Shown here: positions 1 to 9,268 of the stretch, piece by piece | Layout: every line of letters begins with the position of its first letter | Numbering within the stretch: the stretch's first letter is position 1 | Source of the DNA: Gonium pectorale | Lineage: Eukaryota > Chlorophyta > Chlorophyceae > Chlamydomonadales > Volvocaceae | DNA: 11,541 nucleotides | Assembly (NCBI GenBank): GCA_001584585.1 | Contig: LSYV01000035.1 | Span: forward strand, 411,137 to 422,677 | Direction of reading: 5' to 3' | Position numbers and translations under genes: made by a program | Notes under the pieces: model-generated | Told to the model about the DNA's origin: nothing | Seen by the model: only the letters and a program-made list of their open reading frames with translations | Database searches by the model: none

Positions 1-3000
1 ACCCGCTGGGCGTGGGTAGCGCCATCTGCGGCGCCTCGTCCTCCAGCCCCTGGAACTGGATGACGATCATGGTGATGTCGTCGGTGCGCGTCTCGTGCTG
101 CAGCCACAGCCGGTACGACTCGGCCACCACAGACAGGCACGCCTCCTGCGGGTCCTCGAACTTGGTCACCTGGGGGGGGGGGCGCGAGGGGACCGGGTGG
201 GGGTGGGGGGTGAAGGGAAAGGTGAATGAATAACGACGAGCTGCGCGCCAGCAGGGTATGTCCCTTCCGGCGGCCAAGCCGGTCCTTGCCTCCTCCGGGT
301 GGGGTTGGGGGGCTTTGGCTAAGACGGTAAGCGCGTCGTAGTGCATGACGCAGGATGGGCGCAGGATGGGCGCAGGATGGGCGCTAACGTGACTATTGCC
401 ACGCTACGCCACGATGGATCGGTCCGCCGCCGCCATCGCTGTCCGCAGGCGCCCGGCCGCTTCGCGACTGCAACCACCGTAACCTTTACGCAGCCTCCCA
501 CCGACCTCACGCCAATGCCTGGCACGCATGCTACCCTCTCCCCCGCCAGCGCGATTGTCAGTCCTCCCCCTAACTTTCCCCTGCCGCCCCCGCCCCCGCC
601 TCTCCCTCACGGCCCCCCCTCTCCACGCGCACCATGTCCACCACGGACTGGCTGGACAGGAACTCGAACACGCCGTCCGACGCGATGACGATGAAGGGGT
701 GCTGCGCCGACAGCTGCTTGGTGACCACCTCAGGCTCCGCGAACACGCCGATGCGCTCGGCGGCTGCGGACAGAGGGGGGGGGGGCAGCCGGTGGCGCGG
801 GGTGGGCGGGGGTAGATGGTTGGAAGGCATTCTCAGTAGAGAAGCCCTGGGGCACATTCATCTCCCGAACATCGAAACAACAGGCTGAGCGCTGAGGGTG
901 GAAAGGAGGGGCTAGGGCTCCCGGTGTTCCGTTGCCCCGATGCCGCAGGGTGGGTGGGGGAGGTGGGGGCGTGGCGAGGGGAGACATGCACGGGTGCGGG
1001 ATTGGGGAGCGTCAACGAGCAGACAAGCGATGACGCCGCCACAGCGGGCACTCCCATCCCCGGGACCCCGCGCCGGGTGCTTCGGGACCCGCCATTCCCG
1101 CCTTGCCCTGCAGTCCCTCCCGTTCCACCCCAATGGTGCTGCCCGCCCCCGTCCCCGCCGGCGCCCCCCCGCCGGCCCGCGGGTCGGCTCACCGCTGTCC
1201 CCGATGCTGCGCGTGAAGGCGGTCCCCGGGTAGGTGGCGTTGGGCGCCCACAGGCGGGGCGGGTCGCCGTCGTCCTCCTCCTCGGTGCCCCAAGACTCCA
1301 CGTTGGGGTCCTGCCGCAAGGCGAGGAGACCCGGGCGGAGGAGCACGGTTTCGTGTTGGGTAAGGAGGGGACGAGGCGGTGCTGGCAGGTGTCATGGTTG
1401 GCCGGCCGGTGTTGGGCAGGGCACGGGGGGGCGCTGGGGACAGATGCCAGGAACCACATCAGCATCGCAGGCCACGGGCCGACACCGGCGGACAGCGGCC
1501 ACCCTGGGCAGCGCTCGCCCCGCCGGCCCACCGCCCGGCCGCGGCCCAGACCGGCCCCCGTGTGGAGGGGCGGGGTCAGCCGCCGCGGAGGCAGCGGGCC
1601 GCACGCCCAGCCGGGGCGGCGCACGTCCTGTTGCGGCGGCCCATGAGATATGCCACTCGGGCAACCTGCCCAGGCGCCTCCGGCTCATGCCCTTACGCCC
1701 ACACACACCTTGCCTTATCCCCACGCAACCTTATCCCCATTCCCGCCCCCGCACCTTGATCCCCTCCAGCTGGTCCAGCGTCAGCACTCGGGCGCCGCAG
1801 CGCTTAACGCGCTCACACTCGTCACGCCTGGGGGTGGGGAAAGGGGGAAAGGGGGAGCCGGGGCCGCGAGGGAGGCAACTTGGTGAGGTGCGCCTCGGAG
1901 CAGACCAATCCCCTTCCAAGTGGGGCAGGGGAGCGAGAGGGAGGGCGGGGGGGGTGGCGCGAGAGAGCCGCCCCGCGGGAAAACGGGCGTCGGGGCGTGA
2001 GGGCAGCTGCCGCTGGCAGCACGCCGCACCCCCTCCCCCGGCCACCCAACCCCATGCCCTGGCCCCCCACACCGCACCATGCGCACAGCCGCGACCCCTC
2101 CCCCGCCGACCCCTCCCCCACCACCCCGACCCGTGTGCCCCCCCCCCGCGCAGCCCTCGCGCAGCGCCCACCTAAAGGGCGTCTGGTCGTACGACAGGTC
2201 CTGCGCCACCACCTTGTCCCCGTGCCGCTCCGCCAGCACCGCCCGCGAGTCGCCCACGTTGGCCACGTAGGCGGTGCGGCCGCGGACCAGCACCGTGATG
2301 GCGGTGGTGCCCGACATGGAGTCGTCCACGTCCGACCTGGGGGAAAGAGCCCAAGGGGCAGGGGCAGGGGCAGGGGCAGGCGGGGGCGCACATTCAGGGT
2401 TTGTTTTGGGGATGCAAGTCGGGGCGGGTAGAGCGGGGCTTAGAGCGTCTTCCACCCCTTAGAAGCGGCCCAAACAGGGCGTGCCGTCCCTCTCGTTGGA
2501 GGAGGGGCGGGGCAAGAGGCGGGAGCGAAATTGAGGGGAGAAGGGTGGGGCCGGTCGCATCCGTGCCAGCTGCATGGGTGGTAGGCGTGCGACGCCCGCT
2601 GGTTGCTAGTGGCCGCTGGCTGGCCGGTCGCTGCACCCCGTGTCCCCGCACGAGGCCCCGCACGCGGTGGGCCCAGCCCCCGCGACCCCTCGCTAGCCCC
2701 CGGGCCATCGGCCCTCCTCACTGCCCCTGCGCCCCTGCTGCCCCCTGCTGCCCCTGCCGCCCCTGCCTGCTGGTCGACTCTTCATCGACCAGCTCTCCCC
2801 ACCTCCCGATGCCCGCAAGGCGCAGCCCGCCCCGCCCCGCCCCGCCCCGCACTGCACCTGTGCAGCTGGTTGTTGGACAGCACCATGGCCTGGTGGTAGG
2901 CGATCTCCGGGCTGACCGCAAAGTGGGTGTTGTTCAGCAGGTTCTCGGGGACCTGGGGCAGCGGAAAGTACAGCGGAATAGTGTGGCATGGGAAACGGGC

Positions 3001-3677
3001 GTGTGCATGGGGGGCGGGAGGGATGCCGCGAGAGCGGGGGGGCCGAACGAAGCGGGCCGCGCTGGGCGAAGGTGGAGAGTCTGCGGGCGTCGCACGTGAC
3101 GCTCCTCACGATTGCGAGCGGCGGGAGACGGGGGCGGTGCGACAGCTGCGCTGGGCTTCTGGGCTGTTGGGTCCTGCCTACCCTCCACCCAACGACCCGT
3201 CCCTGCAGTCCCCAGCCCCACTGGGGGTGCCCTCCATGCTCCCACGCACGGCCCGCTAACGCCCATGTCACGTCCGCCCCTTCCAAAGACTCTGCCAGGG
3301 CCCACCTTCTCCTTCGCGAATTGGGAGCATTGTGTCCCATACTCTCCGTGCCCGTCGTATACCCCAAAGAAGCACTGCTCCGCGTCCCCTCCAAAGTACG
3401 TCTGGACGCTGAAGGAGTCCTGGTTGGCCTTGCTGGGCGCGTCCGGATAGTAACCCCGCTGGCTGACGAAGGCATAGCGGATGGTGTAGCCGGACTGCGG
3501 CATAAACACCGTCTGCGTTCCCTCCGACGAAACGAGGCGCTCTTTGTAGTCTTTGGCTGTGAGCGGCCCGCCCGTCAAATAGACGGAGAGCACGCCGGCA
3601 TCCTGGTTGATATCCGTGAACTCCTTGCCAGGCGGCACGCCGGCCAGCACGTCCTCCTTGGAATTTACGCAGCCCAT
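1..3677 (-). CDS. PP2C-type protein phosphatase, N-terminal part of a probable PP2C/cyclic-nucleotide-dependent kinase fusion; partial, spliced
   Basis: A Mn/Mg-dependent Ser/Thr phosphatase. Exons on the minus strand: 3677-3306, 2952-2858, 2336-2172, 1827-1755, 1310-1193, 763-633 and 169-1 (continuing off the edge). All introns are GT-AG and every junction keeps frame, giving 374 codons. The start is fixed by an in-frame TGA two codons upstream. Metal-site motifs seen: NQDSF (D87), VYDGHGEYG (D108/G109), SGTTAITV (164-171), NVGDSRAVL (D185), FTRSIGD (267-273), IASDGVFEF (D304) and RTDDIT (D348). MGCVNSK predicts N-myristoylation at G2 and palmitoylation at C3, so membrane attachment is likely. 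[15 protein letters not shown] and [15 protein letters not shown] match, from family knowledge, the Arabidopsis At2g20050-type proteins, which carry cNMP-binding and kinase domains after the PP2C domain. Those domains would lie outside this window, so the fusion is inferred. A stand-alone PP2C is the alternative. The phosphatase call is very secure. Confidence 0.93.
350..382. repeat. Three tandem copies of an 11-bp unit
   Basis: GCAGGATGGGC is repeated three times without interruption at 350-360, 361-371 and 372-382. It lies inside the intron between the last two phosphatase exons seen here (170-632). It is a small minisatellite, probably polymorphic; no function is implied. Confidence 0.9.
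2355..2378. repeat. (GGGGCA)4 hexanucleotide repeat near a 3' splice site
   Basis: Four exact GGGGCA units, starting 18 bases from the acceptor at 2337. In the transcript (minus strand) this becomes TGCCCC repeats that form part of the pyrimidine-rich acceptor region. The plus strand could fold as a G-quadruplex. Confidence 0.9.
2826..2850. repeat. (CCCGC)5 pentanucleotide repeat next to a 5' splice site
   Basis: Five exact CCCGC units. On the transcribed (minus) sense strand this is five GCGGG units starting 7 bases into the 521-base intron whose donor is at 2857-2856. The G runs could form an RNA quadruplex, or pair with the C-rich repeat at the other end of the same intron. Confidence 0.9.
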
Positions 3678-3697
3678 TGCTCACAAGCAATGGGCTG
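3670..3697 (-). promoter_or_regulatory. Perfect 12-bp hairpin enclosing the phosphatase start codon
   Basis: Arm 3670-3681 (CAGCCCATTGCT) is the exact reverse complement of 3686-3697, with a four-base loop at 3682-3685. In the mRNA the AUG (3677-3675) and the following GGC/UG lie in the 3' arm. The upstream in-frame UGA starts at the last loop base and runs into that arm. The stem would therefore occlude the initiation codon if transcription begins upstream of 3697. The pairing is seen directly; translational control is inference. Confidence 0.7.
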
Positions 3698-4697
3698 TTC
3701 CCAAGCCCTGGCCTCCTGCTCAGTTGGGCGCGCAGTTGGTGCCCTGGAGGCCTAGTCCTTGCGAAGTGCACCCCCCTTCACTGCCTATGTCAGTGCCGGG
3801 GGACGAAGAAAGAGGGGCCGGGCCGCTAGAGTGGTCGACCGGCCAAGATAATACGGCCGCATTGGCATGTATTCCTATAAATATTCTAGTTAATACAAGG
3901 ACGCAATTGCTTCGCGGTTGCGTTTCTCCCCGACTTGTACCGCAGCTTGGTGCCTTCTTACTTGTTGACTATATGTGTGCCCAGGCAGTATGCATGGCTG
4001 GTGTTTCACATTGCTGCACATAAGCGTGGGAGGGAGGGCAGACAGGGCTGGGGTGAGGCGCACCTTGGTCGTCATGGGTTCTCACCGTAATAACAGCCCC
4101 CTAAGGCCCCCACTGTAGTGCATGACACAGAGGCGCGGCATAACGAGGGGGCAACTCCGACAGCATTGGCTTCATCCACCCATACGTGTGCACTGTACTG
4201 GCCCGCTTAGGGCCGTGTGATAGTCCCGCAGACTTGCCCCGCCTGACAGAAGGGGTTCTAACCACATAGGGAGGGCTCACATATCAACACGGCCCAAACA
4301 CGCACACAACTCACGAAAGGTTGGGCGGGTTCGTGTGCACATGAACTTACACGGCGTCAAGCACGGTTGAGCTTGACTGGCTATCATTTCAGTCCTATTC
4401 ATATCATACTGTGGGCGACAAGCGCTGCACGATTCGGTCTTACGGTGCATGCGGTGGTTAGGACGAGCGAGATCGCCCTCTATGCGATGCGTTGTTTCTG
4501 ACCATTTGTCCATTGCAGCGTACTGAATGGGCACTTGGCGTTGAGGCTGTCTGTCATCCCGCGATACGTATGGTTCCAAGACAGGCCCTGGCATCGTCTG
4601 GCTCGGTCGCTTTGAGCTAAAACGAGTTAAGCTCGGCAATATTTTGTGAAAGCGTTCTTCTTTGACCCGCTGCCGGCGCCTTTACTTGCATCACGAG
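3698..4697. promoter_or_regulatory. Divergent intergenic region between the phosphatase and START-domain genes
   Basis: About 1.0 kb between head-to-head start codons, so it should hold both 5' UTRs and promoters. An AT-rich patch at 3870-3895 includes TATAAATA at 3876-3883. It reads as a TATA box only on the plus strand, far from 4698; on the minus strand it lies about 200 bases upstream of the phosphatase ATG. A short inverted repeat, ACGCAA/TTGCGT, sits at 3901-3906 and 3918-3923. A minus-strand TGTAA occurs at 4351-4347 with no gene to serve. No convincing coding exon was found: the 120-codon frame at 4277-4639 on the minus strand has no recognisable features. Transcription starts cannot be placed by eye. 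Confidence 0.5.
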
Positions 4698-6529
4698 ATG
4701 GCGCTCCTCGACCTGAACCCGTTAGCTAGGGCCGCTTCCCGCCGATGGAACTACGTCGATCCTGGGACGCTTGGACCGAACAATCGCTGCCGATGCGCCT
4801 CCCGCCCTCGGACCGTGCCACTCAATGTCGCACGGCCCCCGGCCGGGCCACGTCTGCCGCTCATCGTCCGGGCGGCACCGACGGACGTGATCCAGCTTGC
4901 ACCTCTGGAAGCCCCCGCTCGGACGACCTACCCGGACGTGGAGCTCAGAACTGAGGAGGCCGGGCGGGACCCGCAGTCGCCTGTGGAGTTTGGCGTCCCC
5001 GAGGTGGCGCACATCTCCCTGGACCAGGGAAAGCACACGGTGGGTGGGTCCTTGCCAAACACACAGTATAAACGGTGAGAGGTTTGTCAGTGTGACGGCG
5101 GCACACGCTGCGGCGGTAGCCCTTGGCCGACAGCTCCCCGGCGAGGTAGGGGCCACGTCAGCGCGTAACGCCCGGCAGCGCGGCCGGGGCGGTTGCCGCC
5201 CGGCAGCGCGTTGGATCCCGAACGGCATTCTCATCCGCTTCATTACAAGTAGCGAATGGCGCCCAACCGCTGCACCGCACCAACGGTCGCCAGCGTCGCC
5301 CCCAACTGCTCGGGTTTCGCACGAGCACCCCGCCTGGACCTCGCAGCTGCCAAGCCCCGCCGCTTCCCACCCTCCCCAGGTCCGCGGCCGTATACGCCTC
5401 CGCGCGCCCGCCTCCGCCGTGTACTCCCTGCTGTCCGACTACGGCGGCTGCCAGCGGGTCTTCTCCAACATCGCCTCCTCGGAGGTGCACCGTCTGGAGG
5501 GGGGAGGCGTGGAGGTGGTGCAGGTGGGCGCGACAGGGCTGGGGCCTGCCAGTGGGCGGGCCGGGCGGGCGAGAGAGAACCGGGCGGGCGGGACGCGGGG
5601 TTCTGCCGGTAGGAAGGGCAGCCGGGTAAGTATGGGGGAGAGGGATGATGCGATGTGAGAGGCAGGACGAGCGCAGGCGGGTGCTGGTGGTGACGCGGGA
5701 GGGGGCGGCGCAGGCGTTTGCGCACGGTTGCGAGCGGGCGGTCGGGAGGGCCGACCAGGAGGGGCGTTAGAGGCAGTGCGGAGAGGCAGGGACAGGGGCA
5801 GCCCGGCATGGCTCGGGATGTGCAGGGCTGGAGGCCTCGGCAGGGCTGGTCGTGGCGTTACAGGAGTATGGAGAAGCCCGTGGACAAACATTCGCTCGGG
5901 GCTGCTACACCGATAATGCGCAGCCCTGGCCTGGAGATTACATGGCAGCCAGAGAAAGGGCTGTCGGCTGATCGACGCGGGAGCAGCAAACGGCCAAGGG
6001 CGGAAGCACGGTGGTCGCACGGGGGCTGCCGCTCCGCCGGCTGGGACCCGTGCGCCCCCGCCCCGCCCCAGCCCGCATTCCGCGTCCGTCGCCTCGCGCT
6101 GCGCATCCCCCTGGCTCCGCCCCTCCCCGCTCGCACTGCCTGACTGCCCCAGCCCCTGCCCGCCCCCCTCAGGGCTGTCGCTGGAGCTTCCTGGCCTTCT
6201 CGGGCACCTTCCTGGTGCACCTGGCGGTGGCGGAGGACTCCGCAGCGGGCAGCCTCCTCTTCCGCCTCATCCGCTCCAACTTTATGCGCGACTTTGAAGG
6301 CCGATGGACCGTCACGCCGCCGCCGGGGAGGCGCGCAGGGGCGGCCGGGAATGCGGAGGAGGAGGAGGGGGAGTGGTGTGAGGTGGAGCACGTGCTGTCG
6401 GTGGTGCCGTCTATGCCCATGCCGCCCCCGGTGGCCTACTACACGCGGAGCATCTTTGTGCGCCAGGTGGAGGGCATTCTGACGGACCTGCGCCGCGGGG
6501 TGGAAGCGGAGCTGGCCGCGCGGGGCTGA
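4698..6529 (+). CDS. Polyketide cyclase/START-like (SRPBCC) lipid-binding protein, probably plastid-targeted; three exons
   Basis: Exons 4698-5039, 5380-5523 and 6173-6529, all joined in phase 0 with GT-AG introns, encode 280 residues. The start is the first ATG after an in-frame TGA at 4647-4649, in a good context (G at -3 and +4). Residues 1-65 are rich in R, A, P and S, poor in acidic residues, and end LIVRAAP, which looks like a chloroplast transit peptide. The SRPBCC fold starts near residue 110 (HTVRGRIRLRAPASAVYSLL) and continues through SDYGGCQRVFSNIASSEV, RWSFLAFSGTF (165-175) and FMRDFEGRWTV (200-210). It ends in a long amphipathic C-terminal helix, FVRQVEGILTDLRRGVEAEL (257-276). 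Family members bind lipids or other hydrophobic ligands in a helix-grip pocket, as in COQ10/plant polyketide-cyclase-like proteins; the ligand here is unknown. An A/E-rich insertion (about 213-229, with EEEEGE) interrupts the domain. The exon 2-3 join was chosen by frame and family pattern; a small extra exon in the 649-base second intron cannot be excluded. Confidence 0.85.
5169..5210. repeat. Pair of 14-bp direct repeats in intron 1 of the START-domain gene
   Basis: CGCCCGGCAGCGCG occurs at 5169-5182 and again at 5197-5210. The sequence between them (GCCGGGGCGG and GCCGCCCGGC) is nearly self-complementary, so the interval can fold. It lies wholly within the intron 5040-5379. Confidence 0.85.
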
Positions 6530-9268
6530 GGGGCCGTGCGGGCCGGGGCTCGGGGACAGGGAGACGGGGCTGGGAAGGCGGGGCTTGGCGGCAGGCCAGG
6601 GCAGACCGGAATGCCTTGCCGAATGCACTGCCCACGTGCCCGTGTGTGGCACAGGAAGCCGGGCTGTTTCCGTGCCCCTTGGAGCCCCCGAGTCTGGATG
6701 GGTATGGCATGCCTGTCGCGAGCCTCTCCCGTGGGCACTTACCCCTGATGTCCCCTGACCCATGTGCCTGGTAAAACGGTGGCTGTGACGGTGCACCCGT
6801 GACGCAGGGTATGTTAGCAGGTGGGGGCAGGTGACGGTGGCAATTTTCCTGGGTTCAGCCGCCGGATCCCAGGACCGATGCTGACCCGGGCAGCTCAATC
6901 CTATTCGTATTGCGGGGAGCCGCAAACAATTGCACGTGTGCCAAGCCTACCCATGTTATGTATGTTTGTTTGTACCACTACCAGGTGTGGTTACGGATGG
7001 CGTGAGATGCCATGTGCTGTTCTGCCGTATTCTGCGTCCACGTCTGGAGAATGTGCACAATTTGTATGCGAAAAGCAATGACATATCTTATGCTTACTGA
7101 AGGGCGCTCGATGGCAGGGGACCGGCTCAAGTGTGCCCAGGCGAGATTCCTACGGTTGCGTGACGTATGATTGCAGTGGGCTTGAGTGCTGCTTATCCCT
7201 GGCCTGGAGCCCCGGGAGGCACCCCCGGATGCAGCAGTATCGGTGCTCCGTCCCGAGCAAAAATCGCAACGGAGGGTCCTAGCGCGGTCTGCCCCTGCGC
7301 CGGCCTGTCGGCTTGGTTGCAGGCGCCGCAGGGGATATGCGCGATCCGGGATCTTGGTCTGCACCTGTACGGTATGGTGGGCGTGCTGACCGTGCTGGTG
7401 GCTGCGCGGGCCGAACAGCAGTGTAGTAAATGACATGCAGCAAGACGCACGGCATAGTAGGTGGGTGGGGCGTAGGGCCAGAGGAACTGCGTCCGCGTAC
7501 TTGTGTGATCTCCCCGCTCCTGCTCGTGCGTGACGGGCGGTGCGGCTCCGCTGTCATGCCGCCATGGCGTTTCGGACCTTGCACCCTTGCGTTGCGTAGC
7601 TTGTGCCCTCAGCAGAGCTTGCTTGCGGGGCCCAGTGTGGGCTTGCACCGGGTGTGTTGGGGCGCTGCGTATGTGACATGGCGGCCGAGGCCGTCCTTTG
7701 GATGTGCCCGCGCGAGCGTAGATGAAACCAACCCGGCTTCCCTCTTTGAGTCGGCTCCCTGGGGACTGGGTGACGCCAGGGCAGTGCGGAGCTGGCGCAG
7801 TGCGGTCCCCACGTGGGGTCTGCGGCGGACATGCAGCGGTGCCACAGCTGTTCCGGGATTGAGACCGTGGTGCCCACTCCGCGAATCAGCGGCTGGTTGA
7901 CAGGATCCCCTGCCCGAAACGGCTCCGAACGCACTGCTGCTGCATGAGGCTGTTCATGCCCCCCCCCCCACGCTTCCATCGCTCATCCGTATACCGCAAG
8001 GGCCCTGCAGCTGCGCTGGCAACCTTGCATGCCGGAAGGCGGTCCGGGCGTATGCGTTTGTCTAATTGTGACCAGGCTTCGCGCCCGCACACCCGTCAGA
8101 GAGGTCCCTGCCTGCGCCTTCACCGGGCTCCTACGACAGCCAGGGGCTCCGTAAAGCCATAATCCACGCGCCCAAAACAACCCGGCCAGGGCAACCGACG
8201 CGCCGACGATCTGAGCACATCGGCCGCATTCAAGCGCGAGTCACAGGGGCTCAGCAGTTAGGGGAATCACCTGCCCTATCCAACAGAGCACCGCTACCAT
8301 GGCCAGGCGCGCTGACCATGGCGACGCCCTCACCACCTGCCGGCTTGCAGGCGGGAATGATAAGGCGACGGGGTTCCTATGCAGCGAATGGCCGTAACCT
8401 GCTGAATGGCCGTCGCACAGTGTTCCAACGAAAAATCATCCCAGTCCGCTGCCGTCCTCCTTTCGCTGCCGTCCCGGGCGGCGACGCGCAGGTGGGCGGG
8501 GGCCGGAGCTAATCAGCGTCTGACGGTATGACGTCTGGCGTCCACGGCGCGCCAGTCAGTCATCGACAGGTCGCCTCCTTTCGCCCCAGCCGTGGCCCGT
8601 CCCACACACGGCGCAAGTCATCTCACTGGTGGGCCTGCACCTCTCCTATCTAGTTTCTGCACACGCGCGCTCGCCGGCCACGTGCAGGCAGCCGTCGCAG
8701 GCCATTCCCACCACTACCAGCAATGTCGCCGGTCGCCAACCGCCATACACACGCAGGAAGTTATACGGCCTCGGCACGGGCGCCAAGTGGTCGACCTGGA
8801 CCAGCCTGCAGCGTGACGGGGCCATTGCGGGCCTCCTGTGCTTCGATGGAGCAGAGCCATCGCCTGGATGCTCCCGCAGCAGCAGCAGGACCTCGCGCAG
8901 GAGGAGCAGCACCGAGCTCGTGTACCCGGGTCGCCCTGCCCAGAGGGGCATGCAACGCACTGCGGGCCTGGGGTTGTGCAGATGCGAAGCGGCCAATGTT
9001 GGGCGCGATGGCCGCCGCCGCGCCGCCCCAAACGTGAAATCCACACCCAACAGCGCCTGTCGCGCTGCCTTCCACAGGCGACTGATGCACCGCGGGCGCC
9101 ACAGCAGCAGCAGCAGCAGCAGCGTCACCTCCCTTGCGGAACAGCCTGCTCGGCCTGCCTCCTTGGCTGCGGCCTGAAGCACCAGGCTACCTATCCCGAA
9201 TCCTCTCAGTCCACGAATGCGAGGCAGGAGGTGGCGAGTCACGCACACACTGAGAGCCTTCCTCTTGC
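6530..9268. other. Convergent intergenic region, no gene supported; 3' UTRs of both flanking genes
   Basis: This stretch lies between the stop codon of the START-domain gene and the stop codon of the RIIa-domain gene, so both 3' UTRs should fall here. Scanning by eye found no TGTAA on either strand, the poly(A) signal usual in green algae. Near-matches such as TGTAC, TGTAT and TGTAG occur. Open frames exist on both strands (for example 7430-7900 and 8629-9177 plus, 8646-9428 minus) but have no recognisable domain and are compatible with GC-rich noncoding DNA. A run of ten C's lies near 7960, and CAG tracts lie at about 8878-8889 and 9102-9122. No tRNA, transposon protein or terminal inverted repeat was recognised. 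Confidence 0.6.
9102..9122. repeat. (CAG)7 trinucleotide microsatellite
   Basis: Seven uninterrupted CAG units. A shorter (CAG)4 tract lies upstream at about 8878-8889. On the minus strand the tract reads CTG and gives seven leucines in the frame that continues from the RIIa-domain gene if its second intron is retained. It otherwise lies in that gene's 3' UTR or in spacer DNA. Confidence 0.9.

Noticed and set aside
833..1646. Long open frames on both strands (263 and 240 codons)
   Set aside because: They span phosphatase introns and exon 5 in other frames and are rich in Pro, Gly and Arg. The spliced PP2C reading explains the region.
3876..3883. TATAAATA as a TATA box for the START-domain gene
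   Set aside because: It is more than 800 bases upstream of the start codon, and an equally AT-rich patch could arise by chance. Kept only as a note in the spacer entry.
4277..4639. 120-codon minus-strand frame in the divergent spacer
   Set aside because: The product shows no familiar motif and its codon use differs from the clear genes. The TGTAA on this strand at 4351-4347 falls inside the frame rather than after it.
5858..6925. 355-codon open frame on the minus strand
   Set aside because: It lies antisense to exon 3 and intron 2 of the START-domain gene. It has low-complexity Pro/Arg/Ala composition and no domain; such frames are expected in GC-rich DNA.
7167..7433. 88-codon plus-strand frame with a hydrophobic C-terminal run
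   Set aside because: No homology recognised, no splice or poly(A) context, and ordinary length for chance at this base composition.
8228..8300. tRNA-like words on the minus strand
   Set aside because: No T-loop GTTCRANNC box, no consistent cloverleaf and no acceptor stem could be built.
6530..9268. Possible degenerate transposon in the gene-poor stretch
   Set aside because: No transposase, reverse transcriptase or integrase motif, long terminal repeat, terminal inverted repeat or target duplication was seen by eye. A repeat-library search would be needed to exclude a nonautonomous element.
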